Positions 44,484 to 54,449 of a DNA stretch of 64,000 nucleotides are shown here, piece by piece. Under the pieces are notes generated by a model that was given only the letters and a program-made list of their open reading frames with translations, did not search any database and was not told where the DNA came from. Source of the DNA: Amylostereum areolatum (lineage: Eukaryota > Basidiomycota > Agaricomycetes > Russulales > Stereaceae); assembly GCA_012932865.1 (NCBI GenBank), contig SAXG01000008.1, positions 992,001 to 1,056,000 of the forward strand, given 5' to 3'. Position 1 is the first letter of the stretch. Every line of letters begins with the position of its first letter. Both the position numbers and the translations under genes were made by a program.

Positions 44484-46700
44484 AAATCCTGCGACTCTAG
44501 GATATCCTTCAACAGTGCCACTGCCTGCTCCTTACCTTCCGCATCCAGATCCTTCAGCTGGCGAGTAATCGCCGCGATGGTTTTGGATGGGTCGGGAGCT
44601 GCTTTCGCAGTGGACGGAACCGTGTTCGTCGGCAGGGGAGGGGCCTTGGACCCAGTCTCTACTGCGCCCACCCGTCGCGCGCTCGAGTCGCGGTTGGGGC
44701 AGTCGCGAGAGACGTGACCGGCTTGTCGACACATGAAGCACTTGCCTTCGCGCATCATCTTTGCGCGCTCGTCGTCCGTCAGCTTTGCAGGGCGGGTCGA
44801 GGTGTTGGTGAAGGCGCCGACTCGGCGCGACGAGGAGTCGTTGGTCGAACCGTTCGAGGTGAGCGCGACAGCCCCCTTGGACTGACTGCTCTTCCTCTCC
44901 GGGTTCTCTTCGAGCCACTGGTGGTTGATGCGGCGGGTGCGCTCCTTCCACTCCGCGAGCTTGGTGGGGAACGGGTATGACCGGGCCACCTGCTTGCCGA
45001 GGTCACGCTGAAGTCCCTTCTTGAAAAAGTGGATTAGCGCCTTGTCGTCGTATGCTGACATGGTTGCCAGCATCTCAAACTCGGTGATAAAGTCAGTGAC
45101 GTCCCGGGTGGTCATTGCGAGCTCGTTGATCTTACGCTGAGCCTCTATCTTCGGATCGACGGGCACGAAGTCTTTGCCAAACCTCTCGAAGAGCTCTTTG
45201 TAGGAGTTATAGTGGAGTGTTGGGGGCGTGGGGTCGAGGGTGTCGGCGTCTTCCTTCTCGTCTTCGTCGGCGAAGAGTTCCATGCGGCGATGCGTGGCCC
45301 AGGCTTTCGCCGTGTCATCCTCCATCAGGCTGAGGAGGAGCATCATCTTGGCGTCATCTGTGGCATAAACATCTTTGTTAACGCGCAGGAACATGCGGAG
45401 CTCGAGGGAGAACCGGAGGGTGTCGCGTCTATCGCCTTTGAATGGCTTTGGCTTGGGGCCGATCTCCCGCTTGGAGACGGCAGGTTTGGATTCGGCATCG
45501 GGCATCTTGTCGAAGGGGAGGGGGACGGTGAGGGATTGGGCGAGTTCTTGATCAAGGCGGCGTAGGGTTTCTCGTCGGCGTTCTTCTGCTTCTTCAACTT
45601 CGTCCTCAACTTGTTTTGCGACAAGGAAGTCGGCGGGGGTGAGGAATTGCTGGTTATGATGCCACGACCAGTGATCTTGGATGGGACTGAACGAAGTGGG
45701 CTGCCACTCAACTACTGATCGTCCTGGGGTTCCGTTCTTGTTCCGTCTATAGGCGTACCACTTCCCAGTTGTGTCGTTGTGGTTGATCCCTTCTGGGACT
45801 TCGATTACAGTACGTCGACGGGGTGGGGGCGAGTTGGTCGGAGGGGGGTTCAGGAAGCGCTGTAGAACGTCCGCAGCGGTGGCAAAATCCTATTCTTCAA
45901 CGTAGGGTTGTTCGTCACGGTCGTCGAAGTACCAGTCTCGACGTTGCCGGTTTGGTTCGTCGTGCAGCCAACGTACGGATTCCTTAGTCTGCTGCGAGGT
46001 GAGGATATAGTATTCTTCAGGACAGTAGTCTCGAAAAACGCCTGGGGGGAGGTTCGGAGTGGGGGGACGAGGGGCTGTGGAGGACGTGATGATGATCTAG
46101 AAGAAGTCCGCCGCGATGGGGCGACGGCCGAGGAGTTTCTTGGTGAGGTAGCCGGCTTTTACTGCCTGGCGGATCTTATGTTCGTGGTGGCGGCGACGAA
46201 GGGTCTTACCCTTGATGGTGGGACGGAGGACTGGTGGCGGGGTGGATTCGGGGGTCCGGCGGTTAAACTGGGAGACGGAGGTGAAACTGGTTTGGAGGAT
46301 CGGGTTGGGGGCGTCCTGGATGAGGTACATGTGGTAGGTGGGGGCGTGGAGGGTGAATTCAAGGCGTTCGAGATCTACGTTGATGCACGTGGTGATCCGG
46401 ACGTATAGGGCAAGGACGACAGTACCGTGATCCTTGTGCCACCTCCACTCGAAGATGCGGAAGTTGAGGCCGTGCGCGGTCCAGGGATCTTTCTTGCAGA
46501 GGTTCTGTACGGGGACGAGGCAGTTGACGGTGACGGCGTCGGACCAAGGGTAGGGGAGTGGTGCGTCGTCGCGGGGGGTGATCGGCTTTCCGTTGAACGG
46601 GAGGAAAACCGGTGGATTCGGGAGGTCCGTGGTGGGGGTTTTTAACGTCGTGGAGACGGCAGAGGTAGATGGAGAGAGGGGTGCGAGGTAGGCGTAGGGG
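44480..46700 (-). pseudogene. Gag of element D, with two in-frame TAG codons
   Basis: The uninterrupted C-terminal part runs 45505-44480 (MPDAESKPAVSKREIGPKPK; capsid-like LHYNSYKELFERFGKDFVPV; knuckle CFMCRQAGHVSRDC; ends LESQDF). The same frame stays open upstream through LRRLDQELAQSLTVPLPFDK and WHHNQQFLTPADFLVAK to TAG 45892-45890. Beyond that, CPEEYYILTSQQTKESVRW reaches TAG 46099-46097, then LHAPTYHMYLIQDAPNP and upstream coding to about 46.7 kb with no clear ATG. Both TAGs are one C-to-T step from CAG. The Gag-Pol junction is GAT TTT TGA with Pol at -1. Confidence 0.8.
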
Positions 46701-46713
46701 TAGACTGTCCAGG

Positions 46714-47133
46714 TGTCAGAAACGCAGTTTATGAGACCGATGAACCGCCTAAGTCGCGACGATGGGAGGAGTGAGAAGAAAATAGATCCGAGAGTGCCGG
46801 GGTCTAGGGTAGTGCAACGTGCGCTACAGTACCGTATGACGAGATGGACAGTCTAGGGAAAAGGGAAGAGAAACACTGTCCTTATATACAAGTGGGTACG
46901 ATGGTGCGATGCGATGCAATAGTGGTGCGAGCGGGGGGAACAATAAGAAAGGAGTCATGGGGCGGAGGACAAAGGTCCGGAGCAATGATGTCATAGATAA
47001 GGATGCGGAACCCCGCTCGGAAGTCCGGGCAATGACGTCGTTGAAGCATGTGATGCAAGGGAAAGTCATGTGCCGTGACGCGTCGCGTGTACGAGGTCTG
47101 CAAACGAAGAGAGAAATGGAGCGATCCGTGACA
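46714..47133 (-). repeat. 5' LTR of element D
   Basis: 420 bp. Minus-strand TGTATATAAGG is followed about 30 nt later by TAGACTGTCCA, which is compl.ementary to the PBS at 46701-46713 (CCTGGACAGTCTA on the minus strand), so this family also looks self-primed. Confidence 0.95.
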
Positions 47134-48887
47134 ACACCCTGGTGCACAAACCAGGAAGTACAAATAAAGCGGACGGACTTTCTAGAAGATCAGATCATAA
47201 AGAAGATATCCCAGACAACGATGAACGAATTCTACTCCACCCCTCTATATTCAAGGCTAGAGCCACTGGAAGGGGAGCAGTAGAAGCGATCGGAGACAAA
47301 GAACTTCTCAGAGAACTAAGGAACTTCTCACACCTAGATGATGAAGTTTGGACAGCGCTCGATACGATCAAAAGATCGGGACCACGTACCCTCGCAAAAG
47401 GAATCGAAGATTGGAACTTCGAGAACGATCTGATCATCAGAAAAGGAAAGATCTATGTACCACAGAACCTCGAACTGCGACGCATGATCCTAAAATCGCA
47501 TCATGATCTCCAGACGATTGGACATCCAGGAGAAATGAAAACTCTAGAACTGGTACAAAGAAACTTCTGGTGGCCAAAGATGATTTCCTTCGTAAAAAGC
47601 TATGTCCAAGGATGTCCCGTATGCCAGTCAACAAAGAATGTCACGCATCCGGCAAAACATCCACTACAACCTACGGAAATACCAGAACGACCATGGGAAA
47701 CAATCACATCAGATTTTATTACAGATCTTCCGATCTCCAACGGATTCGATTCGATCAACGTAGTCGTCGACAGGTTCACCAAAACCGCAGTATTCACGCC
47801 GTGCCTAAAGACGATCAACGCAGAAGAAACAGCTGATCTTCTGATCGACAATGTTTACAGACGATTTGGACTATGGAAAAGAATGATATCGGACAGAGGC
47901 CCTCAATTCGCATCCAAAGTATTCCAATCCATCTGCGAAAGTCTCAGAGTTATCTCGTCGCTCAGTACAGCGTATCATCCCCAAACGGATGGCGAAACAG
48001 AAAGAGTGAATCAAGAGTTAGAACAATATCTTCGAGCATTCTGCAACGGAGATCAAACGAATTGGGCAAAACTTCTACCAAAAGCAGAATTCGCACACAA
48101 TATAAGACAACATTCAGCTACGAAAGCTTCCCCATTTGAACTCCTACACGGGTATCAACCGGTTTTTAACCCGGCAATACCAACCGATCCGCGAATACCG
48201 ACAGCCGAAGAAAGAATAAAGAACTTTAAGGACGCATGGGACAACGCAGAAGCAAGTCTGGAAATAGCTGCCAAATTAATGAAAATGCAGCATGATCAAA
48301 CGTCCACACTGCGAGATCAACTCAAACAGGGTGACCAAGTATGGTTAGACGGGAAAAATCTTAACACGGTATACCCGAAAACTAAACTAGCACCAAAGCG
48401 ATTTGGCCCATTCAAAATCGAAAAAGTAATAGGACCAGTAACCTATCGCTTAGAACTACCGGCGAAGTGGAAAATACATCCGGTATTTCACGCGGCACTA
48501 TTAATTCCGTTCAAAGAAACAGAACAATATGGAGAAGCTTACGAAAAACCGCCTCCGGAACTAGTAAACGATGAAGAACTCTATGAACTAGAAACAATAA
48601 TAGCCTCGAAACTAGACAAACGATATTCTGAACCATTACATTATTTCGTAAAATGGAAAGGCTACCCAGACTCCGGTAACACATGGGAACCAGCATCTAA
48701 TCTCAAAGGATCAAAAGATGCGATCACAGAGTTCCACCGGAATAACCCGAAGGCACCGAGATTGCCACCACAGCCAATCAAAGAGACCAACGAAGAATCT
48801 ACTGATCTCGACGAGATCACGGTAACGCAACAAGAACGAATGCCAACACGACGAAAGAAACGCAAGACGAAAATAAAACACTGGTGA

Positions 48888-49235
48888 AACTCATTCAGGT
48901 GAATGCACTGCCAACAGAGAGGGGATAAAAACCCTATGGGTTCAACGAGACAGAACACCAATGTCCACCACCCCACACGCAGCCGACACCTCTTCCACCA
49001 ATCCAATCGTCACTCCCAGCAATGTCGACCACCTCCGTTTCATTTGCAACAAAGTACACCACACCCAGCAGGAACGAACCCTCTGCGGAGACTGCTTCAT
49101 CGCTCGATCCGCAACTATCCTCGCAATTAAGTCGGCATCTCCTCCGTCTAGGTCAGGACCAGACGGAAGAACAAGGGGTAAGCCGCTTAGAAGCACACAG
49201 AAGAACCCCAACTGAAGCGCCTGGATTCCTCACAG
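48888..49235 (+). other. spacer between Pol of B and the extra 3' frames
   Basis: About 350 bp with overlapping short open frames (one starts MSTTPHAADTSSTNP at 48961); none shows a domain. It may contain an alternative start for the downstream frame. Confidence 0.4.
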
Positions 49236-50921
49236 GTGCTAATGCAATCCCCGTTGCCAGGAGCAACAGAAGTACAAACGCCCGATTCCCCGATGCTAGA
49301 AAGTCAGATAGCCCACATGATAGCCGGAGTAGCTCTCGAGCAGGCCAGGGAGCGGATCAGCGAACTCAGGCAGGAGTCGGCCGACGTCCAGAGCATCTTG
49401 GGGAATCACATCAAGATGCTCGACAAGGAGTTTCTTCAGCTAGACTCGAGGTACCTAACGCTCTCGACCGAGATGGAGGAGAGGGAGGTCAAACTCCTTT
49501 GACGACTCCGGAAGCTAGCGCAGCAGCTATACTCAACGTCGCAGAGCTCCGAAAATTCCTTACTGAAGTCGGACTCAGAGTTAACTGGCTTAACTGGGAA
49601 AGACACACCTTCCGTGCCGCCTACGAAGGAGAAATCCTCCGAAGACGAATGGAAACTACTGGAGTTCCCCATATGTCTCCACGAGACGGCCCTGACATCG
49701 ACCTTATCTTCCATGGACATCACATCTCCCCGGGCTATACTGTTCGATCTGATCCCATCACGACCACCCTCACCAGATCCCCGTACCCTCCTAACGCCCC
49801 TCCGCGGCCCGTCACCGCTCATACTCTGCCAAGATCCATACCCATCCCCGGCCTCAACCACATTAACCCCATCCAGCCTCCCGTCATTGGAAACGACATA
49901 CCCGGAAAGTACACCGGACAGCCCCGTACTCCCCCAGACCCCAGACAGCCAACCAGAAGATTCCCAACGGAAAATCCGCGACGAGTACCTTGGGCACCTT
50001 CTTCACTGCCAGCGGTGCCTAGACCGCCAACTCCTTTCCCAACTTCTATTGACGACGCTCCCATGCCTTGGAACGGAAATCCCCCTGCTTATCCCTCCTT
50101 CCTACGCCCACACCCCGACCACACTAGTGATCCCATCGCCCAAGATCCCCGAGTCACCCCACAGCGACGTAAACATGAATCTGTCAACTCCGACGGAAGA
50201 TCGCTCAAGCGGATCAGAGACGTCGACTTCCCCGATAAGTTGGGCGATGAGGAACTGCGACAAGATCCAGGAGATAATCCAACAAATGAGGGAAATCCAA
50301 GCTCGCGGGAGACAGGAGCGCGAGTCAACGGACGAATCGGACAGTTCGGCGGAGGAATCGGACGATCCGACGGACGACCAAGCGAAGGAAGTAACCGAGA
50401 ATCCCTCGGACTGGAAGAACGACGAGCCGACCACATGGACGCAGGAACAGTGGGACGCGATTCCTGTGAAGCCGCGGAAACGCTGCTGGAAATGCGGCGA
50501 GCGAGGCCATCTCCGCCGAGACTGTCCCCGTCGCAAGAACGCTCCCCCTCACTTCCCCCGATCACGGTCATGCTACCCTCTCCGACCACGGACTCCTCTT
50601 CCTCGCCCGAGCCATCCGGATACCAGCTACGGTCCAGGAACACTGATGTCCCACCCCCACCTCCAACGTACCGACGCTACCGCCCGCGCCCACAGACAGC
50701 TTCTGGGCTTCCTCACGCGACATGAGAGCCTGACTCACGAAGCCGCCCAACACGCCACCGAACAGTGGCTGTACTGGGAGGACGCGGCACTCCGCACTCA
50801 GCGGGAACCTCCCTCGCGATTCAACCACTCTTGGCGCGTCGACGATCTCTTCTGGAAAGAAGAGGACTGGGACTTGCAAGAAGTGGAAGAGTCGAAGGTT
50901 CACTGGCCGGAGACTTGGTAA
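49236..50921 (+). pseudogene. extra Gag-like ORF of element B (coiled coil plus zinc knuckle), one in-frame TGA
   Basis: Frame starts near MLMQSPLPGATEVQT with a strong coiled coil (MIAGVALEQARERISELRQE, IKMLDKEFLQLDSRYLTLST). It has a TGA at 49500-49502, then continues in the same frame: RLRKLAQQLYSTSQSSENSL, a Pro/Ser-rich middle, acidic STDESDSSAEESDDPTDDQ, a CCHC knuckle CWKCGERGHLRRDC and a C-terminus ending KVHWPETW. It lies downstream of a complete Gag-Pol, where Ty3/Gypsy elements normally end or carry env. The overlapping 567-codon frame is less protein-like. Function unknown; nucleic-acid binding is suggested by the knuckle. Confidence 0.6.
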
Positions 50922-51348
50922 GCACACGGACGATCTTTCATCCATCACACGCACTCGGACTATCTTTCTCATCATCACCGTCATCATCATCATTTACGTC
51001 TCCGTCTCGTTCCCATCATCCCGCATTTACGATTTCTCCTTACGATACTCCTCGGACTGATCACGGACTGCGCCCTCACTCGCACGCATATTTTCCTCGG
51101 ACTTCTCTACTGTACGGGTTCCTATCGCTATGAGGAAGGCGAAACGTTTGGCATCTTTCACTGCGACGCGCTGGACGCATCGCTTACTTACGACTCATGT
51201 CTGATTATGTACGAGCTTTCACTTACGATTGACGGCAATGATTACATCATTGCCCCTCCACATCGCAAGCATAAAAGGAAAGCCACAAAGGTGATAACAT
51301 CCTCAGACATCGTCTAACCAACCCACTCGCACCAACCAAACCAACAAA

Positions 51349-51732
51349 ATGTCTTCTACTCTTACTTCCTCATCGTGCAACCTCTCTACCACCGACTGCA
51401 CTCCTCCTACCACCCCTCCTCCCTCGCCAGTCCCATCGCGCACTCCCACGCCCGACCCACGCGACGAAGAACTCCTTCGTCATCTCAAGCGAGTCACGGA
51501 ACTCCTAAGCCGTCCAGACGTTGCTCGCGCCATGAAGAGGCCGAGAAGCCTCGACGAAGAAGCTATGCAAGAATCGAAGCGAAGATGCGGCATCCGCGGA
51601 CTCTTCCAAAAGCATGGACCCCGGTTCAAGAGCCCGGATCACGCGACGACGGCGAGGATAGGGCATCGGTTAGGGGCTACTACGATAGATAAGGAGGACC
51701 TGAAAGTAGTAGAGGCGTTGTTAAAGCGATAG
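51349..51732 (+). CDS. extra small ORF of element B
   Basis: 127 codons from MSSTLTSSSCNLSTTDC: Pro/Ser-rich start, then a helical basic part (DEELLRHLKRVTELLSRPDV, ARAMKRPRSLDEEAMQESKR) and DKEDLKVVEALLKR. No family recognised. It lies between the knuckle ORF and the membrane ORF on the same strand. Confidence 0.45.
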   Translation: MSSTLTSSSCNLSTTDCTPPTTPPPSPVPSRTPTPDPRDEELLRHLKRVTELLSRPDVARAMKRPRSLDEEAMQESKRRCGIRGLFQKHGPRFKSPDHATTARIGHRLGATTIDKEDLKVVEALLKR

Positions 51733-51805
51733 AATAGAATTCTATCATTGAGGTCCGGGCAAGGATATAAAGAGTGAACATCAGAAAAACGACAAACCCA
51801 GAAGC

Positions 51806-52147
51806 ATGATGCAATCAGCGCAATCACCCGATCTATCGATTTTCAATACGCCCACTCCTCGATGGCTCATCGCCGTAGTCAGCATCATCGTAGGACTTAC
51901 GGTCCTCACCTTCCTCGCATCAACCATATTCCTTCTCCAATGGCGAAGAGCGAACGACCGACAACACGTTCAAGACATCCCTCTAGAACCACTTCGATTC
52001 AGGAATCTACGAGACGTAGATTCTAGAGAGGGGGATAGTGTTACAACTCGTTCAAGGTACTTCATTTCCTGTTGCCTTATTAGGAAGGACGTCGCTAAAC
52101 AACGAATTACGACTGTGCCCCAGCTCGTAACCGTTCCAACGACATAG
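51806..52147 (+). CDS. extra ORF of element B with one transmembrane segment (env-like position)
   Basis: 113 codons from MMQSAQSPDLSIFNTPTP. A hydrophobic stretch WLIAVVSIIVGLTVLTFLAS then TIFLLQW is followed by basic RRANDR, the look of a single-pass membrane anchor with a cytosolic basic flank. The frame runs through the PPT into the 3' LTR. The place between Pol and 3' LTR is where env-like genes sit, but there is no signal peptide or fusion motif, so env homology is not claimed. Confidence 0.5.
   Translation: MMQSAQSPDLSIFNTPTPRWLIAVVSIIVGLTVLTFLASTIFLLQWRRANDRQHVQDIPLEPLRFRNLRDVDSREGDSVTTRSRYFISCCLIRKDVAKQRITTVPQLVTVPTT
52025..52038 (+). promoter_or_regulatory. polypurine tract of element B
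   Basis: AGAGAGGGGGATAG immediately before the 3' LTR. Confidence 0.8.
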
Positions 52148-52588
52148 CCGCGACTGTGCCACAGTTCGTCGGCATCTCAACAACACAGCTACGACAGTGC
52201 CACTGTTCGTCGGCATCTCGACAACGCAGCCTTGACTGTGCCCCAGTCACGTCCCCGTAGATACTCGATGCGATCGTTGCTCAATGTACATATATTTACT
52301 CGACCTCCTCTCTTATAAAAGGAGGCTCAACGAACGAGCCATTCCCCAGCTCGTTCTCTTTGTAAATACAGGACTGTTCTGAATAAGAACCTCCTCTTAA
52401 GCACTAAAGAGAATCCTAAGCCTACTAAGTCGATAGACTCGCCTAAGTCTTCCGCGAAGACTTACTGCTTCGTCTATCGACCTTCACCTTCGTATAACCG
52501 AGACGTCTGGATCACCTGATCCCACCTCTCACACGTAAGAGTACTGTAGCCTGAGCCGCTTGTCACGTGATAAGGACCGTCCTTAACA
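52039..52588 (+). repeat. 3' LTR of element B
   Basis: 550 bp; four transitions relative to the 5' LTR, three in CpG context. Confidence 0.97.
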
Positions 52589-54085
52589 GGAGCTTTCTTC
52601 GCCTCCTCGGCAGTCGTCTTCTCCTCGGCAGCCTTCTTCGATGTGGTCTTCTCCTCGGCAGCCTTCTTCGACGTGGTCTTCTTCGCCTTGCTCATTGCCT
52701 GGCCTTGGCCTTGCCATTCGGCAACGGTGGGCATCGGTTGCTCGGAAAACTCTGAGGTAATGTTAGTTGAATTCGTACCGAGCATGCAAAGAGTTCTTAC
52801 CCGGGTACTGGAGCACCGGCTGAGTCAACCTTGCCGAGAGCGCCTTCAGGCTTTCCTCGGTCAGCCTGCCAGTCTCGGTGAGCCTGCGGACAAAGGCTCC
52901 TCCAATGCCATCCTCGGTGGAGGGCTGCGTACGTTGCGGCACTGTTGTGGCTGCACTTGATATTGCGCAGGCTGCAGGGGCTGCAAGAACCAGAGACACC
53001 CCAGTAGCAGGGGTAGTTGCCTGCTTCACAGTTCGTGCAAGGTTCCTGTAAGTCGGTAAGTCGACAGAAATGGAGCGGAGGAGATCGGTACGGGACGTAC
53101 CTCATGTGCCGGGTGGTCTGGGTGCAAGCCCCAGCATTCGGGATGCTGCCGAACGTCGTTGTAGACGTAGTTTTCGCCCTGCGGGGTATTCCACATCCTG
53201 TTTTTGCGCTCGACAAGATCGGCAAGGTGCTCAGCAGACTGGTCATCGGGAGGGTCGATGGGTCCGGTGACCTGCGCCCGGTGCCTCTTGCCTTTGGCCT
53301 TCCCGGAACCTTTGCCTTTCTCGCCAGCTGCCTCGGTGTCCTCGTCTGCGTCCTCGTTCGGCAGATCTTGTGCCTGTTGTTGAGTGTTGTCCTCTTCATC
53401 GGAATCTTCCACTGTCGCCTTGCTGATGTTGCGCCTAGGCATGGTTGACCTTTGGCAGGAAGGGCGAGACGGGGTAGCGGGGGTGCGAGAGACAGACTTG
53501 TCCCAAGTCTGGCGACGGCCGCGTGTTGGGGGGTCGGTAGATGGTGAAGTCGTGGAGGCGGCATCGATGGCCCGCGGGGCACGGGAATGTGAACCCGTTG
53601 GCTGGGGTGCCAGATCGGTGGACTCTTCTGCAGTAAACATGAGACGAATGAGATAAGATCAGTTGGCGGCGACATACAGAGTGCTATCCACCACTGATCT
53701 GGGCCCGGGTCCGCAATCTCCTCTAGTGGCTGATCGAGGAAAGGGGGGGGCGGTGGCAAATCGGTTCGCCATGACATCTGCCGTGATAGTATCCCCCTCT
53801 CCAGGGTTGCAGATTTGGTTGTAGACGTAGCGAACGAACTTGTGCCAGTTTTGCGGTTCCGCTGCACGATGCTGTGGATATAATGAGGATCTGAAAATGG
53901 GAGACAATCGGCAGACGCACCCATTCCTCCACAAACTTCCCAATCCACTTAAAATGAACCTCTGGCGAAGCGTGCTTGAGTGCGAGCCACGCTCGGTACG
54001 TTTGGTAGGCCGTTACACGGTTGATGATAAGGGAGCCCCGGTTGGCGAAGGCTTCCCATGCTCTGCTCGTGGCGGCGGCGGACAT

Positions 54086-54449
54086 GGTGAGGAAAATGAT
54101 GCGATGGGGGCAGAACAGAGAGGGTTCAAAACTGTAAAGTATAAGGCAGAGACATTTGCACTCCGCTCGGCAGATGGGTCCGGTGCGGGCCCGGACTGAT
54201 AACAATCGGGCAAGCAAACACACTTTTGACAACTTCACCGTACTCGGCAGCCTTGACAGATTGTTGCCGAACTCAGGCACACGTTGCTTACTTCGACGCG
54301 TTGTCGCTTACGGTGCCAGAAAAGGGAATGATTTAGGCTCGGATCGGCATATGTTATGTCACGTGGCAAAGTCTTGCCTCTGCATCTTCACACGACTTAT
54401 TTTCCGTCCACCACCTGCCACGTCGACCACCGAAAGCCTCACCCCAAAC
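54086..54449. promoter_or_regulatory. shared upstream region of two divergent KDZ-element genes
   Basis: 364 bp between the ATG at 54085 (minus) and the ATG at 54450 (plus). No clear TATA. A bidirectional promoter is inferred from the arrangement. Confidence 0.35.

Larger units (their letters stand above)
40037..47133 (-). mobile_element. element D: full-length Ty3/Gypsy chromovirus nested in element B
   Basis: 7,097 bp, 420-bp LTRs with three differences (all CG versus TG or CA), TSD ACACC at 40032-40036 and 47134-47138. Gag and chromodomain Pol are on the minus strand. Inserted in RNase H/connection sequence of element B Pol. Confidence 0.97.
37407..48887 (+). pseudogene. Pol of element B, split by a solo LTR and by element D
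   Basis: Parts 37407-37923, 38412-40036 and 47139-48887 form one frame once the two insertions are set aside. Protease LLDSGASSTLIHPDF. RT with SPFFFIKKKDGSLRPVQDY and VVYMDDILIF. RNase H with ESDASDFAYGAILSQ. Integrase zinc domain with GCPVCQSTK, then SDFITDLP, ISDRGPQF and TDGETERVN for the DDE triad. Chromodomain LETIIASKLDKRYSEPLHYF followed by VKWKGYPDSGNTWEP. No point stop seen inside the three parts, so the insertions are the main damage. Confidence 0.93.
34729..52588 (+). mobile_element. element B: large Ty3/Gypsy chromovirus with extra 3' ORFs and nested insertions
   Basis: 17,860 bp as found, about 10.27 kb after removing element D and the solo LTR. 550-bp LTRs differ at four positions, all transitions. 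TSD GGAGC at 34724-34728 and 52589-52593. Order: LTR, Gag, Pol, about 3.1 kb with three or four extra frames, PPT, LTR. It interrupts the coiled-coil gene. Confidence 0.97.
32551..54085 (-). pseudogene. polyQ coiled-coil protein with Cys cluster, KDZ-element gene split by element B
   Basis: Starts MSAAATSRAWEAFANRGSL at 54085. Early exons read ALKHASPEVHFKWIGKFVEE, then NWHKFVRYVYNQICNPGEG. An exon near 53.6-53.1 kb reads ISKATVEDSDEEDNTQQQAQ, followed by a Cys cluster EPCTNCEAGNYPCYW and GSCSPCSLRNIKCSH. A Lys/Ala-rich TTSKKAAEEK region is cut by element B (52589/34728) and resumes as APAKKAAAKASKKDKPP. The last exon (~34440-32551) has long coiled coils (LSAHEARIVKIVEDGVRDVR, LESLDRQLDTALESLAALG), a polyQ tract, PSREGS repeats, KRKRV and a Gly/Arg/Lys-rich C-terminus. 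Frame breaks: the G8 run at 53743-53750 and probably near 52.95 kb. Shape suggests a nuclear scaffold or DNA-binding partner; no family recognised. Confidence 0.6.

Noticed and set aside
51806..52147. Calling the TM ORF of element B an env gene
   Set aside because: No signal peptide, furin site or fusion peptide; only position and one TM segment.
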